Positions 43,875 to 52,355 of a stretch of DNA of 64,000 bases are shown here, one piece after another. The first letter of the stretch is position 1. Every line of letters begins with the position of its first letter. The notes under the pieces are model-generated. The model did no database searches, was not told the DNA's origin, and saw only the letters and a program-made list of their open reading frames with translations. The translations under genes were made by a program, and so were the position numbers. Source of the DNA: Alteromonadales bacterium alter-6D02 (GTDB taxonomy: Bacteria; Pseudomonadota; Gammaproteobacteria; Enterobacterales; Psychrobiaceae); NCBI GenBank assembly GCA_002835545.1, contig PIZK01000011.1:1-64000 (forward strand), given 5' to 3'.

Positions 43875-43903
43875 TTGACACAAGTTATTGATTGCTGGAT
43901 ATT
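43875..43903 (+). promoter_or_regulatory. Candidate sigma-70 promoter of the lanthipeptide operon
   Basis: TTGACA (43875-43880), 17-bp spacer, GATATT (43898-43903), about 59 bp before the TTG start of the HlyD gene. The -35 is perfect; the -10 is weak, suggesting activation may be needed. A C8 run lies between it and the start codon. Confidence 0.5.
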
Positions 43904-43961
43904 TCAACACCATTAACGCTTATGGATTTGCGTACCCCCCCCTAAAACATGGAGATGTAGT

Positions 43962-45224
43962 TTGTCAAAAGGAATTGAGACTGACCTTTTCAGGAAAGAA
44001 GTAATAGCTGAGCAATCGCAACGATTAACTGGCTCTGTAATATTAGCTCAACCATTATCAATTACAATCGCCACACTTATCATTGTAGCCATTGTTGCTT
44101 CTTCTCTGATGTTTATTTCAAGTGCTCACTACTCTAGAAAAGAAACGGTTCAAGGTTACCTCCGCCCAGACAAAGGCTTAATAAAAAGTTACTCCAATCG
44201 CACTGGAACAATCAAGAAAATATATATTTCTGAAGGTGATTTTGTAGAGAAAGGTTCACCTTTGGTTAGTATAGTTACTCGGCAAAGTATGAGTACGGGG
44301 GAAGAACTTGGTGATAAATTAATCGAAGAAATCAACATACAACAAGATTTATTAGTGGAAGAGGCGGAACAATACTTACGCATAGAATCACAGGAGCTAT
44401 CTCGTATTACACAGCGAATAAATATATTGGAAAACTCCCAAACGATAATAAAGAATCAGAAAGCTTTACTTAATGAAAAACTCCAATTGCTAGAGCAACA
44501 GCAAATCCAATATACAAAACTACATGACAAAGGATTTATATCTGAACTAGAGTTTCAGAAGAAACAAGAGAACCACCTTAACATTAGACAAGAAGTTGAA
44601 TCTCTGGAGCGAGTGTTATTACTACAGCAGTATGATATACAGCAACTAGCCTTCGAATACAAAAATATTCCTGAGCAATATCAACTTAAACACCGCGACA
44701 TTAAACGACGTCAGTCAGATTTGAGTCGTCAGTTTAGTGAAACGAAGAATAATTACAACTACGTGATTGAAGCAACACACTCAGGGGTGGTCACAGCCAT
44801 ACAGGTCGTTGAGGGTGAAACTCTAAATTCCACTCGTCTCTTATTAACTCTACTACCTCAAGGCGCTGAGTTGATAGCCGAACTTTTATTGCCTACTCGT
44901 AGTGCCGGCTTTGTGCAGATTGGGGATATTGCCAGGTTGCGTTTTCAAGCTTTTCCTCATCAACGATTTGGTTATCTTAAAAGCAAAATAACACAAATTG
45001 ATCAATCGATAATTACCCAAAGTGAAGCTAATTTCCCAATTCAATTAACAGAACCTATATACAGACTACAAGCTAGGTTGAGCAAACAGCAAATTACTGG
45101 GTATGGCAAAGAGTTTAATTTAAAAAGCGGAATGTTATTCGAGGCTGACATCATCCTCGATCGTCGTACCTTATTACAATGGATGCTCGACCCAATCTAT
45201 AGTTTAAATGGAAAAATTAACTAA
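43962..45224 (+). CDS. HlyD-family periplasmic adaptor of the bacteriocin exporter
   Basis: A 420-residue membrane-fusion protein with one TM at about residues 32-54 (IATLIIVAIVASSLMFIS). It then has the biotinyl-lipoyl hairpin (GTIKKIYISEGDFVEKGSPLVSI), a long coiled coil of about 150 residues and the second lipoyl half (ATHSGVVTAIQVVEGETLNS). It links the inner-membrane ABC exporter to an outer-membrane channel such as TolC, which is not encoded here. TTG 43962 is the start, with GGAG 7 nt upstream. It overlaps the ABC gene by 1 bp (TAATG). First gene of the lanthipeptide operon. Confidence 0.9.
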   Translation: MSKGIETDLFRKEVIAEQSQRLTGSVILAQPLSITIATLIIVAIVASSLMFISSAHYSRKETVQGYLRPDKGLIKSYSNRTGTIKKIYISEGDFVEKGSPLVSIVTRQSMSTGEELGDKLIEEINIQQDLLVEEAEQYLRIESQELSRITQRINILENSQTIIKNQKALLNEKLQLLEQQQIQYTKLHDKGFISELEFQKKQENHLNIRQEVESLERVLLLQQYDIQQLAFEYKNIPEQYQLKHRDIKRRQSDLSRQFSETKNNYNYVIEATHSGVVTAIQVVEGETLNSTRLLLTLLPQGAELIAELLLPTRSAGFVQIGDIARLRFQAFPHQRFGYLKSKITQIDQSIITQSEANFPIQLTEPIYRLQARLSKQQITGYGKEFNLKSGMLFEADIILDRRTLLQWMLDPIYSLNGKIN

Positions 45225-47386
45225 TGCCTCATGTAACGGAGAATCAGACTATGGAAAATAGCGCGAGTTTATTAGAGTTTACTGGGGCCAAACGTGTACC
45301 GTTAATATTGCAGTCAGAAATCGCAGAGTGCGGATTAGCATCTATGGCAATGGTAGCCTCTTTTTATGGTCACCAACTTGACATGCCCGCCATGCGTAAA
45401 CGATTTTCAACGAACTTAAATGGAATGAACTTTCAGCAACTCATTGAATTAGGCGATAGCTTAGGTTTGGCAAGCCGAGCGCTAAAATGTCCTCTAGGAG
45501 ATGTAAATAAGCTAAACCTTCCCTGCATTTTACATTGGGATATGGACCATTTTGTTGTACTAACAAAGGTTAGTAATACAACTTATTCAATAAACGATCC
45601 CGCAGTAGGCAAGCGTACTTTATCAGTACACGATTTTAGTAAACATTATACTGGAGTTTCACTCGAACTTACTCCTACAGTAAAATTCGAAAAAAAGAAT
45701 GAAAAGCAGCAAATGAAGCTGTCACAGCTTTGGAGCAAAATTTCTGGATTAAAAACCGCTTTATTGAAGTTATTTGCCCTGTCAATAATATTACAACTCT
45801 TCGCTCTATCCTCACCATATTATATGCAATGGGTGGTAGATGAAGTATTAATAAGCAGAGATCAGTCACTGTTAATTGTGTTAGCTATTGGCTTTGCGTT
45901 ATTAAGTATTTTTAGTGTATTGACGACAGCCTTAAGAAGTTGGTTAATTTTACGTTTATCTAGTCTGCTAAATATGCAAATGGGTGTTAACTTGTTAAAT
46001 CATACGCTCAAGTTGCCAATGCACTATTTTGAATCTCGACATATTGGTGACATCACTTCTAGATTTAGCTCAATGGATCAAGTCAGAGAACGTATTACCA
46101 CAGGTTTAGTAGAGGCGACGGTAGATGGAATCATGTCTCTAACTTTATTGGTAATGATGTTCCTATATAGCTTCAAACTAGCTGCGATAGTATTAGCTGC
46201 TAGCATATTTTATGTTTTTGTACGTTTGGCCCTGTATCGCCCATTACATCAGGCAACTGAAGAGTCAATACAAAACAAAGCGAAAGAACAATCTAACTTT
46301 TTAGAAAATGTTAGGGGCATTCAAACTATTAAGCTTTTTGGTAATGAAACTCAGCGACAAGAAATATGGCAAAATCGTTATGCAGAAGTCATTAATTCTG
46401 ATATTCGTTTAGGAAAATTACGAATAAGTTTTGATTCATTTAATAAATTGTTGTTTGGTTTAGAGAACACCATTGTCATTTATTTTGCTGCGATAATTAT
46501 AATGGAAGGAAACTTATCAATTGGCATGATGCTAGCGTTCATAGCCTATAAAAGACAATTCACTGAGCGATACTCCAATTTAGTAGAGCAAATGATTCAA
46601 TTCAAGGTAATGCGCCTTCACCTCGAACGTATCTCTGATATTGCTTTACACCCACAAGAAGAAAATCGTGAAGGTAATACACTCATTTCACTAACATCAC
46701 AAAAGTTAAAGGGCCAACTCATATTGAAGGATGTGTGTTTTAGCCATGCAAAAGATGAATGCGACATTTTACATAATATAAACCTAACTATAAATGCAGG
46801 GGATTCGATAGCGATAACTGGCGAATCAGGGTCCGGAAAGACAACTTTAGTTAAAATAATGCTCGGTTTATTGTGTCCAACTTCAGGGGAAATATTGATC
46901 GATGGTTATGACATAACACACATTGGGCTAAAAGAATACAGATCTAGAGTTGCTGCTGTGATGCAAGAAGACACATTATTAGCCGGCTCCGTTGCTGATA
47001 ACATCAGTTTTTTTGATCCTCAACCCAACTATCTACAAATTGAGAAATGCGCACAACTTGCTGCTATTAATCAAGATATAGACAAAATGAGCATGGGTTA
47101 TAATGCCCTTGTCGGAGATATGGGGTCAAACCTATCGGGAGGGCAAAAACAACGAATACTATTAGCTAGGGCGCTTTATAAATCCCCAACAGTCTTATTT
47201 ATGGATGAAGCAACTAGTCACTTGGACATCAATAATGAAGCAAGAATATCAAAACTAATATGCCAGCTTAAAATGACCCGGGTTATTGTCGCACACAGAC
47301 CTGAAACAATAAATAGAGCAAATAAAGTCTACGTGCTTTGTGGAGGCCAGCTTGAATCCGTAAAGCTCGATGCTCACAAAGCATAA
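45224..47386 (+). CDS. C39 peptidase-ABC exporter (bacteriocin processing and secretion)
   Basis: A 720-residue half-transporter that trims double-Gly leaders and exports the peptide. The N-terminal C39 peptidase has Cys36 (IAECGLASMAMV), His in WDMDHFVVL and Asp in SINDPAVG. Then comes a six-TM ABC domain (about residues 165-440) and the ATPase with Walker A GESGSGKTTLVK, signature LSGGQKQRILLARAL, Walker B VLFMDEATSHLD. All catalytic residues are present, so it should cut after GG of the lanthipeptide leader and perhaps of the peptide at 25754. It works with the HlyD adaptor just upstream. Confidence 0.95.
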   Translation: MPHVTENQTMENSASLLEFTGAKRVPLILQSEIAECGLASMAMVASFYGHQLDMPAMRKRFSTNLNGMNFQQLIELGDSLGLASRALKCPLGDVNKLNLPCILHWDMDHFVVLTKVSNTTYSINDPAVGKRTLSVHDFSKHYTGVSLELTPTVKFEKKNEKQQMKLSQLWSKISGLKTALLKLFALSIILQLFALSSPYYMQWVVDEVLISRDQSLLIVLAIGFALLSIFSVLTTALRSWLILRLSSLLNMQMGVNLLNHTLKLPMHYFESRHIGDITSRFSSMDQVRERITTGLVEATVDGIMSLTLLVMMFLYSFKLAAIVLAASIFYVFVRLALYRPLHQATEESIQNKAKEQSNFLENVRGIQTIKLFGNETQRQEIWQNRYAEVINSDIRLGKLRISFDSFNKLLFGLENTIVIYFAAIIIMEGNLSIGMMLAFIAYKRQFTERYSNLVEQMIQFKVMRLHLERISDIALHPQEENREGNTLISLTSQKLKGQLILKDVCFSHAKDECDILHNINLTINAGDSIAITGESGSGKTTLVKIMLGLLCPTSGEILIDGYDITHIGLKEYRSRVAAVMQEDTLLAGSVADNISFFDPQPNYLQIEKCAQLAAINQDIDKMSMGYNALVGDMGSNLSGGQKQRILLARALYKSPTVLFMDEATSHLDINNEARISKLICQLKMTRVIVAHRPETINRANKVYVLCGGQLESVKLDAHKA

Positions 47387-47432
47387 TAATGATTACCCAA
47401 GTTTAAGGACGTCCAAATAAGGTGAAAAGGAA

Positions 47433-50033
47433 ATGAAAGATAATAATAGAATTAAATTAGTCAACGTATTTAGTCAAGAGCAGGACGAAAAACTGTCTAG
47501 CTTCATGCAAACGCTAGATAAGGAAAAACTATTAAGTATCACCGAAAGAAAAGAATTCACAGCGTGCATGAAGCACCAATATTTTTCATTTTTTTCACGT
47601 GTTTATACTAGAACGTTAATACAGGAATTTGAAATTTACAAACATGAACAAAGCGGTACATTAGATTCGTTTGTATCTTGTAATAACACTGTTGAGTTAA
47701 AAAGGATAATTCAAGAAAATTTCCCAGAGTTACCTAAATTTGTAGATCGGCTAATTCACCAGTTCGAATTACTCGTAATAAAAGTCTTAAAACGATTTAA
47801 AGAAGATAGTGCTGTAATTAGTGAGCAATTATTTGCATTAAAGAATATGGAAATTAAGATAACCCACATATCATCTGTTGGTGACAGGCACAATAATGGT
47901 CAAACAACTTGCATGATTGAAACAAATTGCGGGAAGTTAGTATACAAGCCTAGAGCAGCTATAAATGACCTATTTTTTGTCGAACTACTAACCGTTATTA
48001 ATTATTTCGAACAAACAAACAACCCATACTCTTTTATAGATAAAACGGACTACTCTTGGCACAAATTCATAGAAAAAAAAGCACAAGAGGAAGTTCTAGT
48101 TAGTGATGTAAAGAACTTCTATTTTCGCTACGGCAAACTAATCGCATTATGCTACACAATTAATGCAAGCGATATGCATTACGAAAACATTATACTGATG
48201 GGCTCCACCCCATTTATCATAGACTTAGAAGTTCTCTTGCTTCCTGAGTACAGGTATGACACAGATATACCACCAATGGACGTTAATGCCATAGGCCTCC
48301 TCCCAAGAATATCAGTAAACGAAGAGGGTCATTATAGTGATAAAAGCCCTTTAAAATCAAAAGATATGGATTTTCACGACAAAGTCGCTTATTTCTCAGA
48401 TGATGATGTCACAATAAAGTACAAAAATGTTATAGAGAACAATCAGACGCTCCTTCCTATAATTAATAACAAAGAATCTTGCCCTTATGATTTTATTGAA
48501 GATGTACTAGCGGGATTTAGAGAAACAATACATATTGTTAATGAAAATAAAGATAACATAAAAAGTTTATTCTATAGACTTGAGCCTAACCTTTCATCAA
48601 GACTAGTACTGCGAAATACACAAACCTATGTAAAATTTTTGTCCCTATCCTATCACCCTGATTATTTTTTCAAAGAGAATACGCGAAGCAATTTATTTAA
48701 AAAAATACCGGCTATTGATTGCTTCACCAACGATGTGTACAAAAGTGAGATTGAGCAGTTAATAAATGGAGACGTTCCATTCTTTAGAGTAGGTGTGAAT
48801 GATAAATACATAATATCTAGTAATAGCCAAAATTCAGATATAGCTATAACAGGAAAAGATTCTTTTTTTGAAAAGTTAGATAACTTATCAAACACTAAAC
48901 ATATCAACTATCAGCAGCATTTAATACGGCTTAGTCTATCTCAACTGAAGCTTGAAAGTAATAATAGGGTGCACGAGCTGATTGGTAAATCAGATATACC
49001 TAATATATTAAAAAGTAATAATAATTTTTATCCTGAAAATATTCAGTGGCCTCAATTATCAACCAAAGATACCTATGTTATTCTACAAACGGTGGGAGAA
49101 AATTTATTTGACGGAAATACTGGAATCCACTATGCGCTAGAACTTAACGAAAAACTACAAGTAACTAACGAGCAATACACCAATGAATTAGCTATTCTAC
49201 GAAAAAGTCAAAAAATCTCTTCTGATGCATTTATCAAAAATATTAAAGAAACAACCGTTATGTTACATGGTATAACAGGTTTAGGTGGGTATATTTGGTA
49301 TTTAAATAGACTTAATAAATTAACTTCTGAACCATATTACAAAAGTCAACTATCACAGCTTTGTAGCCAAATTACACCTGAAATTCTCAACACCGAAGAG
49401 GTGGACTTTGTCCGCGGTGTCACAGGTACAATTGCTGCTTTATTAAACTCCAAGACTTATGACGACAATGTTATCCATGAAAAACTTACTAAACTTTATA
49501 ACCTCCATTTAAATAATCAAGACTTGTCGTTCTCACATGGTTTGAGTTCGTTACTATATTGTAGTGCTTTATTTAAAAATAAGACGGGCATTGAGATTCC
49601 GGGGCATGAACCTTTACTGAATAGAGTAGTAGACTACATATTATCTGAACAAAAAATACCAGCAAATGGCTCCTGGTGCAAAGGGATTCTAAGTCGAATA
49701 AAAGTGGCGTTAGAAGACCAAGAAAACAACACCGAAGTTCTTGCTTTGTTGAATTCAACTGTCTTAGCAAACGAACTTAAAGTGCATGTGAGTGATAGCA
49801 GTCTTTGTCATGGATTAAATGGAGCTAATATGATAATCGGTGAATTGCAAGCACACCAAAATATTCAGAATATTTCACTCCAAGCAGTCAAATATAACGA
49901 CCAAGAAAAGTTTGTAACCGGGAACTATAAAGGGTTGTATTCTGTTGGGCTGTTCAACGGGGTGACATCCGAATATTTAATCAAGTATGCCAAAGAGTTT
50001 AATGATTACAGTTCACCACTTTTTTTAAACTAA
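47433..50033 (+). CDS. lanM: Class II lanthipeptide synthetase (LanM)
   Basis: A bifunctional 866-residue enzyme that dehydrates Ser/Thr in the precursor and cyclises them with Cys. The N-terminal DUF4135 dehydratase is kinase-like: LVYKPRAAINDLFF (Lys of the phosphate site), NASDMHYENII (Asp247, His249, Asn252) and DLE (Asp264). The C-terminal LanC-like domain has HGITGLGGYIWYL, FSHGLSSLLY, and zinc ligands Cys749 (NGSWCKG) and Cys792-His793 (SLCHG). At 866 residues it is compact, as typical LanM proteins are 900-1100, because the cyclase is short. It lies between the exporter and the precursor gene. Confidence 0.93.
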   Translation: MKDNNRIKLVNVFSQEQDEKLSSFMQTLDKEKLLSITERKEFTACMKHQYFSFFSRVYTRTLIQEFEIYKHEQSGTLDSFVSCNNTVELKRIIQENFPELPKFVDRLIHQFELLVIKVLKRFKEDSAVISEQLFALKNMEIKITHISSVGDRHNNGQTTCMIETNCGKLVYKPRAAINDLFFVELLTVINYFEQTNNPYSFIDKTDYSWHKFIEKKAQEEVLVSDVKNFYFRYGKLIALCYTINASDMHYENIILMGSTPFIIDLEVLLLPEYRYDTDIPPMDVNAIGLLPRISVNEEGHYSDKSPLKSKDMDFHDKVAYFSDDDVTIKYKNVIENNQTLLPIINNKESCPYDFIEDVLAGFRETIHIVNENKDNIKSLFYRLEPNLSSRLVLRNTQTYVKFLSLSYHPDYFFKENTRSNLFKKIPAIDCFTNDVYKSEIEQLINGDVPFFRVGVNDKYIISSNSQNSDIAITGKDSFFEKLDNLSNTKHINYQQHLIRLSLSQLKLESNNRVHELIGKSDIPNILKSNNNFYPENIQWPQLSTKDTYVILQTVGENLFDGNTGIHYALELNEKLQVTNEQYTNELAILRKSQKISSDAFIKNIKETTVMLHGITGLGGYIWYLNRLNKLTSEPYYKSQLSQLCSQITPEILNTEEVDFVRGVTGTIAALLNSKTYDDNVIHEKLTKLYNLHLNNQDLSFSHGLSSLLYCSALFKNKTGIEIPGHEPLLNRVVDYILSEQKIPANGSWCKGILSRIKVALEDQENNTEVLALLNSTVLANELKVHVSDSSLCHGLNGANMIIGELQAHQNIQNISLQAVKYNDQEKFVTGNYKGLYSVGLFNGVTSEYLIKYAKEFNDYSSPLFLN

Positions 50034-50041
50034 AAAGTTTC

Positions 50042-50077
50042 TCGCCAATTCACTGCTCAAAAAGTATGAGTTGGCGA
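50042..50077. terminator. Stem-loop between lanM and the precursor gene
   Basis: TCGCCAA (50042-50048) pairs with TTGGCGA (50071-50077), extended with TTCA/TGAG. No T run, so it may protect or process the mRNA rather than stop it. Such structures often allow higher precursor than enzyme levels. Confidence 0.45.
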
Positions 50078-50189
50078 CAATAAATTATGCATAATACAAC
50101 AAAGTTTTGTGTTGTGTGTATGTTCTTGCACAGAGATGTGTGAGGGAGTTTTACTACAATTAATAACTACATTTTATAAGGATATCATT

Positions 50190-50405
50190 TTGAATATTAA
50201 TCAAAGAAACCCAAAAAACCGCACTATTGAAAATAAAGCAGGCAGTGAAGTTGTTGAATTAACAACTGAAGAACTCACTAGTGTAAACGGAGGTAGACAG
50301 AAGTGGTCACGCTGGCTCTGTGCTGTGACCGAAACTGTTACTTCTGCTGATACATATCAGTGTACTGAACATGATTCATGTGACCATATCTGTATGTCAG
50401 CGTAA
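50190..50405 (+). CDS. lanA: Lanthipeptide precursor peptide
   Basis: A 71-residue precursor. The 35-residue leader ends ELTTEELTSVNGG, the class II double-Gly pattern. The core RQKWSRWLCAVTETVTSADT-YQCTEHDSCDHICMSA has 36 residues with four Cys (core positions 9, 23, 29, 33) and nine Ser/Thr, enough for up to four (methyl)lanthionine rings. TTG 50190 is the start: AAGG at 50178-50181 is 8 nt upstream, and the longer frame from 50109 begins with an implausible Cys-rich stretch. The four-Cys core has no precise relative that I recall. The LanM and C39 exporter are directly upstream. Confidence 0.85.
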   Translation: MNINQRNPKNRTIENKAGSEVVELTTEELTSVNGGRQKWSRWLCAVTETVTSADTYQCTEHDSCDHICMSA

Positions 50406-50416
50406 CCTGTCACACA

Positions 50417-50438
50417 ATAAGGGCCCTTGGGCCCTTTA
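50417..50438 (+). terminator. Terminator/attenuator between precursor and CPBP gene
   Basis: AAGGGCCC and GGGCCCTT with a 2-nt loop, followed by TT and then A residues. It probably reduces read-through into the CPBP gene, so that the peptide is made in excess over this membrane protein. Confidence 0.75.
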
Positions 50439-50452
50439 AAAGGTTAAATATT

Positions 50453-51109
50453 ATGAAAAATCTTATACTTACTGTGGGCATTATAACAGCGCTCCAATTG
50501 TTAATGTCCATCAACTATGTTTTATTAATTGAGGGATTAAATCTTGACAAACCTTATGCCGAAGAACTTGATTCAAGAGCTGATGATTTAGCAGCATCAG
50601 CTTTTTTGGTAATGGTAGTTGCCCCTGTTATAGAAGAAGTATTATTTCGTGGTATATTTCTGTTGATTTTATTTCGTTTTCGCATTAACAAACCAGTCAC
50701 TATCGCAGTTATCATCAGTGTGACTTTTTCCATATTGCACCCAACACTTGCCATTCCAGGAATATTTTTAATTTCGTTATTATATTGCTATTTGGCATAT
50801 GCAAGCAAAAGCCTGTGGATGCCAATTCTCGTTCACATGTTACATAACTCAGCTTTAACAGTGCTAGATTGGAACGAAAATTCAGATACTTTAAATTATT
50901 ACATAGACGGTTATACAGAATTTTTGACCAGTTTAGGGCCTCTAGGCGCAACGTCACTGATTTTTTCTGTATTCATCACTTGTATAGTTATATGCTGCTT
51001 AAACCTTAACTTATTCAAGAACGGTAGTATTTATTTGAGCCAAAATATAAATAATACTTTAAAAAAATCATATGATCATTTCGATAAATTCTGCTCTAAA
51101 AAAGCATAG
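50453..51109 (+). CDS. CPBP-family intramembrane metalloprotease-like protein
   Basis: A 218-residue membrane protein with about six TM segments. The CPBP/Abi motifs are intact: EEVLFRG (EExxxR), FSILHPTL (FxxxH) and HMLHNSA (HxxxN). In bacteriocin loci CPBP proteins can give immunity or help process peptides. Here it directly follows the lanthipeptide precursor after a hairpin, which fits an immunity role. A decayed paralogue sits at 27474-27764 beside the bacteriocin-like gene. The C-terminal 30 residues are Lys-rich and cytoplasmic. Low-GC codon use like the rest of the cluster. Confidence 0.85.
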   Translation: MKNLILTVGIITALQLLMSINYVLLIEGLNLDKPYAEELDSRADDLAASAFLVMVVAPVIEEVLFRGIFLLILFRFRINKPVTIAVIISVTFSILHPTLAIPGIFLISLLYCYLAYASKSLWMPILVHMLHNSALTVLDWNENSDTLNYYIDGYTEFLTSLGPLGATSLIFSVFITCIVICCLNLNLFKNGSIYLSQNINNTLKKSYDHFDKFCSKKA

Positions 51110-51283
51110 TAATAAAATTATCGTAAACGAGAAGCTAAACATCAGCGCCTAAAGGGACATTGGCTGGCAGGTTGAACCGCATGTTTCGCCAGCTAATTAG
51201 AAAGACCCGAACAGCCAAACCGGGTTAAACTTGACGACTACAACCAAGCTAGCGTCATTTTCGCTGCTGCAAGCCACGGCGTT
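51110..51283. other. Short gap between cluster and IS element
   Basis: 174 bp with no gene. Sequence contains GGCTGGCAGGTT and TTTCGCCAGCT, a loose inverted repeat. Composition is richer in G and C than the cluster, so this may already be part of a mobile remnant. Confidence 0.35.
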
Positions 51284-51338
51284 TTTCAAGGTAGTTGTCG
51301 CCTAAAATGTTAAGCGGCTTGCTTGTGTTGTTCTGGGT

Positions 51339-52355
51339 TTAGCTCCACAACACCCACTGGCTGCCAGTTTCTTTCGCTTTTTGACCACCGTTCTGGGTGT
51401 TCATTTCTCTTTCGTTGATTAATACCTCAGTATCAAGCCCTTCATGCCGTTGATTTGGCGTTACAAACCGAATTCGACTATGACGATGTTCGTTGTTGTA
51501 CCAGTCAGTAAAGCTTTTAACCCACTCTCGCGCTTTCTCTAAAGACTCAAAGCCTTCACTTGGCCAGCGTGGATGGTACTTAACCGTCCTAAATAGTGAC
51601 TCTGAATAAGGATTGTCATTACTTACCCTAGGCCGACTGCGAGAGGTTACAACACCTAGGTCATACATTTTTGCTCGCATTGTTAAACTCTTCATTGGTG
51701 CGCCATTATCGGAGTGCAATACCAAGTCTTGCTTTCGGCACTTTTCACTCCACACACTACGTTCGAGAAGCTCTGCTGCCAGCTCTCCTGTCTCGCACTC
51801 ATGGACTTCCCAACCAACGATTTTACGGCTGTAAATATCTTCAATCATGTAAAGATAATAATGCTGTCCAATCACTCTTGTTGGCATATAACTGATATCC
51901 CAGCTCCAAACCTCATTCGCCTTTTTAGCCGTAAAACTAGTCGGTTTCGGGTGGCTATTCCTAGGCTTTGCTTTGCCTCGATGAGTCAGCATGTTTTCAG
52001 CTTTCAATATGCGATAAAAAGTCGACTCACAAGCAATATACTCCCCTCTATCTGCCAATATAGGGACGATTTGGCTTGGCGGTAAAGAAGCAAACTCCTC
52101 TTCATTACACACGTCAATAACAGCCTGCCGTTCTTGTGAATTTAGCTTGTTTAGCGGCGCTGGCCTCGTTGCTGTCGGTCTTTTATCGTCGCTAATTTCA
52201 CCGCCCACACGCCAACGCTGCAACGTTCTTATCGATAAGCCGACCATCTTGCAGGCTTCATCTTGCCTTGCTCCTGACGCGACGGCTTCATTGATTAAAT
52301 CTGCATGCTTTTGCCTATCGGTCAGCGTAATTAACTGTCCTCTTTTCCCTCCCAA
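51339..52355 (-). CDS. IS3-family transposase, OrfB (DDE integrase core)
   Basis: A 338-residue protein with an N-terminal helix-turn-helix region (ASGARQDEACKMVGLSIRTLQRWR) and an rve DDE core: Asp in VWSWDISYM, Asp in LHSDNGAPM, Glu in NPYSESLFRTVKYHP, the last with the IS3 spacing. NEHRHSRIRFVTPNQRH is the usual C-terminal motif. It overlaps orfA by 25 bp, so an OrfAB fusion by ribosomal slippage is expected as for IS3 relatives. The start listed is TTG, and the fusion product is probably the active transposase. Confidence 0.93.
   Translation of the reverse strand: MGGKRGQLITLTDRQKHADLINEAVASGARQDEACKMVGLSIRTLQRWRVGGEISDDKRPTATRPAPLNKLNSQERQAVIDVCNEEEFASLPPSQIVPILADRGEYIACESTFYRILKAENMLTHRGKAKPRNSHPKPTSFTAKKANEVWSWDISYMPTRVIGQHYYLYMIEDIYSRKIVGWEVHECETGELAAELLERSVWSEKCRKQDLVLHSDNGAPMKSLTMRAKMYDLGVVTSRSRPRVSNDNPYSESLFRTVKYHPRWPSEGFESLEKAREWVKSFTDWYNNEHRHSRIRFVTPNQRHEGLDTEVLINEREMNTQNGGQKAKETGSQWVLWS

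Larger units (their letters stand above)
42751..43961. other. 1.2-kb non-coding region upstream of the lanthipeptide cluster
   Basis: No supported gene. The region holds three distinct inverted repeats (43107-43155, 43337-43363, 43548-43577), a G7 run near 43243, a C8 run at 43935-43942, and a promoter-like TTGACA-N17-GATATT at 43875-43903. A small frame at 43099-43308 lies across the first hairpin and has no family signal. The length is unusual for this gene-dense window and suggests regulation, an unseen small RNA, or mobile-element remnants. Confidence 0.55.

Noticed and set aside
50109-50189. Longer form of the lanthipeptide precursor starting at 50109
   Set aside because: The extra 27 residues are Cys-rich and unlike a leader, with no ribosome site; TTG 50190 has a good one.
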